From contig NZ_JALZ01000007.1 of the NCBI RefSeq assembly GCF_000521785.1, positions 62,001-126,000 of the forward strand: 64,000 bases of DNA. The letters run 5' to 3'. The notes beneath the pieces are model-generated. The model was not told the DNA's origin and did not search any database. It saw nothing but the letters and a program-made list of their open reading frames with translations. The stretch is from Roseivivax halodurans JCM 10272. Its GTDB lineage: Bacteria > Pseudomonadota > Alphaproteobacteria > Rhodobacterales > Rhodobacteraceae. The position numbers were made by a program, and so were the translations under genes. How positions within the stretch are numbered: position 1 is the first letter of the stretch; the number at the start of each line of letters is the position of its first letter. This document shows, piece by piece, positions 59,652 through 64,000 of this stretch.

Positions 59652-60512
59652 TCAGAAATAGCTGCGCACGAGGCTTCCGGCGAGCAGGGACCAGCCGTCG
59701 GCGAGCACGAAGAAGGCCAGCTTGAAGGGCAGCGACACGATGGCGGGCGGGACCATCATCATGCCCATCGCCATCAGCACGGCCGCGACGACGAGATCGA
59801 TGATCAGGAACGGCATGAAGACCAGAAAGCCGATCTGGAAGGCGCGGGCGATCTCGGAGAGCATGAAGCTCGGGATCAGGACCGACAGCGGCGCCTCCGG
59901 CGTGAGCGCGAGGCCGGCGGCGTCGGGGCGGAGCTCTGCCATCGCCGTGAACGTACCCGGATCGACGCGCCCGGCCATGAAATCGCGGAACGGACCGAGC
60001 GCGGCCTCTATCGCCTCCGCGACGGCCATGTCGTCGGCGAGCAGCGGCGCGATACCTGCGTTGTAGGCCTCGGTGAACACCGGCTCCATCACGAAATAGG
60101 TCAGGAACAGCGCCAGGCTGACAATGAGCATCGAGGGCGGCGATTGCTGCAATCCGATCGCCTGCCGCAGGATCGCAAGCACGGTCACCATAAACGGAAA
60201 ACAGGTGATCATGATCGCGATGCCGGGCGCGAGGCTCAGCAGGGTGACAAGCGCGAGGAGCTGAAGTGTCGTTCCGGCGACCGAGCCTCCGCCGCCGAGA
60301 TCGATCGAGATTTCCTGTGCCGTTGCAGGCAACGCACCGGCCATCAGCAACAGCGCCGCTAGCAAGACACCAGCGATTGGGCCGGCGGCGCTCCCTGCAC
60401 CGAAGCTCCGCTTCAACGCGCCCGCGGGTTCTGGGACGCAGCTCTTCGGCGCGACGGTAGAGCGGCTCTCTTTGACCCTGGCCAACACGGATCCGCCGAT
60501 CCGGTGCAGCAT
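59652..60512 (-). CDS. fliP: Flagellar export apparatus protein FliP
   Basis: A 286-residue membrane protein. About 40 N-terminal residues precede the signal-peptide-like helix (residues 42-66, AGVLLAALLLMAGALPATAQ), longer than usual for FliP. The core has MITCFPFMVTVLAILRQAIGLQQSPP near 100-125, MLSEIARAFQIGFLVFMPFLIIDLVVAAVLMAMGMMMVPP near 210-250 (split across two family signatures), and the C-terminal LPFKLAFFVLADGW. It forms the export gate with FliQ and FliR. No internal Met offers a later start before the signal, so the long N-terminus stands. It begins two bases after the fliN stop. Confidence 0.93.
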   Translation of the reverse strand: MLHRIGGSVLARVKESRSTVAPKSCVPEPAGALKRSFGAGSAAGPIAGVLLAALLLMAGALPATAQEISIDLGGGGSVAGTTLQLLALVTLLSLAPGIAIMITCFPFMVTVLAILRQAIGLQQSPPSMLIVSLALFLTYFVMEPVFTEAYNAGIAPLLADDMAVAEAIEAALGPFRDFMAGRVDPGTFTAMAELRPDAAGLALTPEAPLSVLIPSFMLSEIARAFQIGFLVFMPFLIIDLVVAAVLMAMGMMMVPPAIVSLPFKLAFFVLADGWSLLAGSLVRSYF

Positions 60513-60514
60513 GA

Positions 60515-60817
60515 TCAGACCGGAGCCTTGAGGTCCGCGACCTCGGTCAGGCGCACGGCGAGACGGCTCTGGCCATTCTCCTCGACCACCTCGAGAGCCC
60601 CGATCCCGATCATGCGATCCCCGACGTAAAGCTCCACGGGGTCGTCGAGCTGACGGTCGAGAACGAGGACCGATCCTTCGTCGAGCTGGAGGAGGTCGCG
60701 GATCAGGGGCCGCGCCCGTCCCACCGCGACGGTGATCTCGATCGGCACCGCGGCAAGCGGGTTGGTGTCGGCGCGGGGTACCGCGGAAAGCGTGGCGGCT
60801 GCGGTCGCGTCATCCAT
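60515..60817 (-). CDS. fliN: Flagellar motor switch protein FliN
   Basis: A 100-residue FliN/SpoA-domain protein. The SpoA domain is at about residues 23-95: VPIEITVAVGRARPLIRDLLQLDEGSVLVLDR and VELYVGDRMIGIGALEVVEE are the family pattern. It is shorter than many FliN proteins because the variable N-terminus is brief. It forms the lower C-ring, where CheY acts and export substrates dock. The ATG at 60815-60817 overlaps the fliH stop by eight bases; a TTG two codons upstream is possible. Confidence 0.9.
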   Translation of the reverse strand: MDDATAAATLSAVPRADTNPLAAVPIEITVAVGRARPLIRDLLQLDEGSVLVLDRQLDDPVELYVGDRMIGIGALEVVEENGQSRLAVRLTEVADLKAPV

Positions 60818-61424
60818 GGGCAAAGCGTCCTTCGCTGGTCAATGTGCCGGCATTCGCAAGTGTCGCGACTGCGGCGCGGATCCCGTCGGCGATGTCGGAC
60901 AGGTCGATGCGCTCCTCGCTGTCGGCCAGACGGATGTCGGCCTGCCCCTCGGAAAGCGCTCCATCGGCGATCACGTCCACCGCAAAACCCACGTCGCGCA
61001 GAACCAACGGCTCGACCAGCGGGAGCTGTTCGGGCGCCACGGCGATGGTAACGGACATTGCGCCGAGCGTGCCCGCCCTCGCCTGAAGTTCCGAAACGAC
61101 ATGCGCGGCGAGCCCGTCGCCCAGCGCCGCGGGAACCACCTTGTCGACGATATCCTCGAGAAGCGGCGTCATGGCGCGCAGGACGTGGCTATACGCCTCG
61201 TGATAGGTGAAGGAGAGGTCCCGGAGATTTTGCGCGACCTCGGCGGTCAGCCGCTTTCCATCCGCGCTTTGGGCGTCGACCGCATCGGACCAACCGGCGC
61301 GATAGCCCTGTTCGTAGGCCTTCGCTTCCCGAGCTTCCAACACCGCGTCGTCGATCGCCGGACCCGCGGTTCGATCGGACTGCGCCGCACCGAAATCGGG
61401 CATGAAAGACGCAAGGCCACTCAT
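60810..61424 (-). CDS. fliH: FliH-like flagellar export ATPase regulator
   Basis: A 204-residue protein with a helical N-terminal half containing AYEQGYRAGW (FliH-type GxxxG-like segment, about residues 36-45) and a C-terminal globular half (about 90-200) with VVPAALGDGLAAHVV, the SVTIAVAPEQLP block and DIRLADSEERIDLS. Order and size fit FliH, which holds the ATPase FliI and links it to the C-ring; the sequence is divergent, as in other Rhodobacterales. It overlaps the fliF stop by four bases and the fliN start by eight. fliI is not in the window. Confidence 0.8.
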   Translation of the reverse strand: MSGLASFMPDFGAAQSDRTAGPAIDDAVLEAREAKAYEQGYRAGWSDAVDAQSADGKRLTAEVAQNLRDLSFTYHEAYSHVLRAMTPLLEDIVDKVVPAALGDGLAAHVVSELQARAGTLGAMSVTIAVAPEQLPLVEPLVLRDVGFAVDVIADGALSEGQADIRLADSEERIDLSDIADGIRAAVATLANAGTLTSEGRFAHG

Positions 61425-63054
61425 TCGACCCGCTCCGGTTCGTCGAGCCAGCTTCTGAGGATCTGCACGGCCTCGTCGCGTCGCTCGTCAATGAGACCAC
61501 GCAAGCGCTCGACGGGATCCTCGCCGCCGATGTCCGCCGGAATCTCGAAGCCGCCCGTCCCACCGGAGGCAAGCGCCGGCAGCCCCGGAAAGCCGGGCGC
61601 GTCGTCGACCACACCGGTGAGCGCTTCGGCAACCGCGAAGCTGGGCAGATCGTCGTCCGCCGGCCCGGGGGCCGGAAGGGCGGCGACGCCGCCGCCTGCC
61701 AGAACCGGCCGGACGACGAAGAGACCGAGGATCAGTGCCACCACCGCGAGGACCGAAAGCTGGATGAGCTGCATCGGATCCAGGCGGACCGCAGCGAAGA
61801 GGCCTGGCGCTTCGGCAGCCGTGCCGAGCCCGTCCGGCCGCTCGAAGGGCAGCGAGCGCAAGGTGATCGTGTCCCCGCGCGCCTCGTCGAAGCCGACCGC
61901 CGACGCGACGAGTTCGCGGAGCGCCGTCTGCTGCTCCTCGGGGAGCGGAACGAAGGTCGACGTGCCGTCGGCAGCTGTCTCGAAAGTTCCGTTCACGAGA
62001 ACCGCGACGCTCAGGCGCTTGACCGCGCCGGCTGCGCGAACGATCTGGCGTGTGGTCTCGGACACCTCGTAGTTTACCCGCTCCCGCGTGGTGTTCTCGC
62101 TCGATTTCGAACTGTCTCCACCTCCGGCTTCGCCATCGGGCAGGTTCGAGGCGACGGTCACGTCACCTGCGCCTTGCTCCTCGTTCTGTTCGATCCGCTC
62201 TTCGGTGTCCGAACTGATAGCCACCCGGCCTTCCGGATCGAAGCTGCGCTCACGGATCTCCTCGCTGTCGGTTTCCGTCTCTACGCTGACCTCGACCACG
62301 GCGTTGCCCATTCCGACCCGCGCCTCGACGAGCCGCTGCACCCGTTCGCGCAGCGCCGCCGCCCGATCCTCCGCCCCGGCTCCGACACCCTCGCCCTCGA
62401 CGCCCAGAAGGCCATCCCGGCTGTCGATCACGGCGACGTCATCGGGTCCCAGACCCGGAACCGCCGATGCCACAAGATAGCGGATCGCGCGCGCCTGGGC
62501 GGCATTGAGCGCTCCGGTCTCGCCGGTGACGGAGACGGAGGCGGATGTGTTGCCTCCCGGCGGAACGGATTGGCGCTGCTGGTCGCGATGTGAACCCGGG
62601 CCGCGGCCACATGCGGGGCCGCGACGATCGTGCGGGCAAGCTCGCCCTCCTTTGCGCGCCAATACGCGGCGTCGAACATCTGCGATGTTGTCCCGAAGCC
62701 GGTCAGCCCGTCGAGCAATTCGTAGCCCGCCGCGCCATTGGCCGGGAGCCCCTCTCCGGCGAGGGTCATGCGCAGCGCGTCCCGTTCGGCGGCCGGCACG
62801 AAGATCGCGCCCCCGCGCACCTCGTACTGCACGCCGCGCGCCTCGAGCGCCTCGACGACCTCTCCGGAAGCCGGGGCGTCGAGGCCAGCGTAGAGCAGAT
62901 CCATCGCGGGTGAAGCGGCCATGCGGGACAGCGCCAGCACGGCGCCGAACATCACCAGTGTGGCCGCCGTCACGACAATGCGGCGCTGCAGACTGAGCGC
63001 GTTCCAAACAGACAGAAGGTGCTGCAAAAGTGCCCCCGAATCTTGCGCCGGCAT
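61421..63054 (-). pseudogene. fliF: Flagellar MS-ring protein FliF, frameshifted by one base
   Basis: A FliF gene in two frames. Residues 1-174 (from the ATG at 63052-63054) give the N-terminal helix (IVVTAATLVMFGAVLALS), the YEVRGGAIFVPAAERDALRMTLAGEGLP block and VAAARVHIATSSANPFRR. The rest, in the next frame, begins GGNTSASVSVTG and continues through AIRYLVASAVPGLGPDDVAVID, a low-complexity periplasmic region, the second helix (LIQLSVLAVVALILGLFVV) and a C-terminal tail that binds FliG. Restoring one G in the G-run at 62556-62558 (CCC on the plus strand) joins them into about 544 residues, a normal FliF length. The downstream fli genes are intact, so a sequencing error or a very recent mutation is likely. 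Confidence 0.85.
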
Positions 63055-63088
63055 TCTGCGGCGTGAGCGGACTTTGGGACGAACGCGT

Positions 63089-63103
63089 TTAAGAAACGGT
63101 TAG
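63089..63103. promoter_or_regulatory. CtrA-like site between fliF and fliL
   Basis: TTAA-N7-TTAG, one base from the CtrA consensus TTAA-N7-TTAA, in the 96-base spacer between the divergent fliF and fliL genes. CtrA controls flagellar genes in many alphaproteobacteria. Confidence 0.5.
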
Positions 63104-63150
63104 CTGGTTTGGGTTTATGACCCCGGTGCACCGACACGGGGAGTGAAACG

Positions 63151-63717
63151 ATGAGCGACGCGACCGCCGAGGCCGAAGCTCCGCGGAAGGCATCGAAGAT
63201 GCCCTTGATCCTGGGACTCGTCCTGGCGCTGGCCGGCGGCGGCGGTGGCTATTTCGCGGTGAGCTCGGGGATGCTGCTGTCCGGGGGCGACGGGGGTCAG
63301 AAGGCCGGCGAAACGCACGGAAGTGACGGTCACGACACGCCTGCGAAGGACGACGGACACGCGACCGATGCAGGCCATGGCGACGCTCACGCCGGGAGCG
63401 GTCCGGTGACGTTGGGTGAGTTCGCCTTTGTCGAACTTCCGCCGCTGGTGATTTCCATGATTCCCGGCGCCCAGACCACACATCTGCGGTTCCGCGCCAC
63501 GCTCGAGGTTCCCGCGCAATATGCGGAAGAGGTGTCTGCCATGACCCCGCGGGTGCTCGACGCCATGAACGGCTACCTGCGCGCGCTTTCGGCCTCGGAC
63601 ATAGAGGCGCGAGACGCGCTGCTCGTGATCCGCGCCCAATTGACCCGCCGGGTGCAACTGGTGCTCGGCCGCGAGAAGATGCGCGACCTGCTCGTGCTGG
63701 AATTCGTTCTGACCTGA
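63151..63717 (+). CDS. fliL: Flagellar basal body-associated protein FliL
   Basis: A 188-residue inner-membrane protein. A short cytoplasmic N-terminus, one helix at about residues 18-40 (PLILGLVLALAGGGGGYFAV), a Gly/His/Asp-rich periplasmic linker (about 44-82) and the FliL domain (about 85-188) with FVELPPLVISMI near 92-103 and the C-terminal LLVLEFVLT. FliL stabilises the stators around the rotor. Its ATG follows GGGAGTGAAACG. It is divergent from fliF and is followed nine bases later by a partial gene. Confidence 0.92.
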   Translation: MSDATAEAEAPRKASKMPLILGLVLALAGGGGGYFAVSSGMLLSGGDGGQKAGETHGSDGHDTPAKDDGHATDAGHGDAHAGSGPVTLGEFAFVELPPLVISMIPGAQTTHLRFRATLEVPAQYAEEVSAMTPRVLDAMNGYLRALSASDIEARDALLVIRAQLTRRVQLVLGREKMRDLLVLEFVLT

Positions 63718-63726
63718 GGAGGCGTC

Positions 63727-64000
63727 ATGGATCTGATCGCAGACATTCTGCTGGTGACCGGTGCGCTCGGCGCAGGCTTTTACTGCTTCGTGCTGGCGCG
63801 CCGCCTGACCCGCTTTACCGATCTCGAGAACGGCGTCGGCGGCGCCGTGGCGGTGCTCTCCGCGCAGGTGGACGATCTGTCCAGGACATTGTCCGCAGCG
63901 CGCGAGGCCGCCGGCACGTCGGAAAGTTCGCTCGAGGAACTGACCGGGCGTGCCGAAGACGTCGCGCGGCGGCTCGAGCTGCTGGTGGCGTCCATGCACG
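63727..64000 (+). CDS. Small membrane-anchored coiled-coil protein downstream of fliL (partial, cut by window edge)
   Basis: The visible 91 residues have an N-terminal membrane helix (about 4-24, IADILLVTGALGAGFYCFVLA) followed by RRLTRFTDLENGVGGAVAVL and a charged helical, coiled-coil-like region (DDLSRTLSAAREAAGTSESS). It resembles the small DUF6468-type protein that follows fliL in Rhodobacterales and precedes MotE-like genes. Function is unknown; a structural role near the motor is inferred from position. The 3' end lies outside the window. Confidence 0.7.
   Translation, partial: MDLIADILLVTGALGAGFYCFVLARRLTRFTDLENGVGGAVAVLSAQVDDLSRTLSAAREAAGTSESSLEELTGRAEDVARRLELLVASMH

Noticed and set aside
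62540-62600. Programmed ribosomal frameshift in fliF
   Set aside because: There is no classic slippery heptamer, no downstream pseudoknot was evident and FliF is not known to need a frameshift. Error or mutation in a G-run is simpler.

Overview
The window comes from a GC-rich alphaproteobacterium of the Rhodobacterales, most likely a Roseobacter-clade aerobic anoxygenic phototroph. The evidence is a bacteriochlorophyll / reaction-centre gene block in the order typical of that group (bchFNBHLM-lhaA-puhABC-orf-acsF-puhE-hemA-cyt c on the minus strand; ppaA-ppsR-bchG-orf-bchP-idi on the plus strand). It is supported by the oxygen-dependent cyclase AcsF, a petP-petR pair, and Rhodobacterales-style fli genes with a CtrA-like site. 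No tRNA, rRNA, CRISPR array, transposase or prophage gene was seen.

Layout. 1-2.6 kb: ATP12 chaperone (cut by the window edge), a HAD phosphatase, an RluC/D pseudouridine synthase and the fluoride channel CrcB. 2.7-9.1 kb: a taurine-pyruvate-type aminotransferase, a BCCT transporter, HU, AMP nucleosidase and topoisomerase IB. 9.1-17 kb: IlvE, PetP/PetR, a histone-deacetylase-family amidohydrolase, xseB, ispA and dxs (isoprenoid supply), an epimerase-like protein and a lytic transglycosylase lipoprotein. 17-28 kb: a spermidine/putrescine-class ABC transporter with unusual permeases, DUF1330 and APP1-phosphatase partners, divergent from an ectoine-hydrolase-like protein (DoeA/EutD type), an M20 deacetylase and a GntR regulator; then a Tat-exported metallo-hydrolase. 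28-50.6 kb: photosynthesis genes. 50.7-56.3 kb: eutB-eutC-doeX-aldehyde dehydrogenase-aminotransferase (hydroxyectoine/ectoine catabolism). 56.4-59.5 kb: glpK-glpD. 59.6-64 kb: flagellar fliP-fliN-fliH-fliF(frameshifted), divergent from fliL and a partial gene.

How the parts work together. IspA, Dxs and Idi make the prenyl precursors. HemA makes 5-aminolevulinate. BchH, BchM and AcsF build the Mg-porphyrin, BchLNB reduces protochlorophyllide, BchF hydrates the vinyl group, and BchG and BchP attach and saturate the tail. LhaA and PuhA/B/C/E assemble the reaction centre and light-harvesting complex. PpsR, with antirepressor PpaA/AerR, sits between the two divergent photosynthesis operons, and TGT-N12-ACA PpsR boxes flank it. 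The ectoine genes lie in two places 26 kb apart; together they could convert ectoine to aspartate if the M20 enzyme stands in for the missing DoeB/EutE.

The most unusual signals are: (1) a family of seven dispersed hairpin repeats sharing a CTTCTTCTTG-(A-rich)-TA(C/T)TCC core, one of which is translated in frame inside bchB and another of which supplies the bchN stop codon; (2) a PotB-class permease with a roughly 260-residue insertion after its first membrane helix; (3) a one-base frameshift in fliF; (4) the split ectoine pathway.
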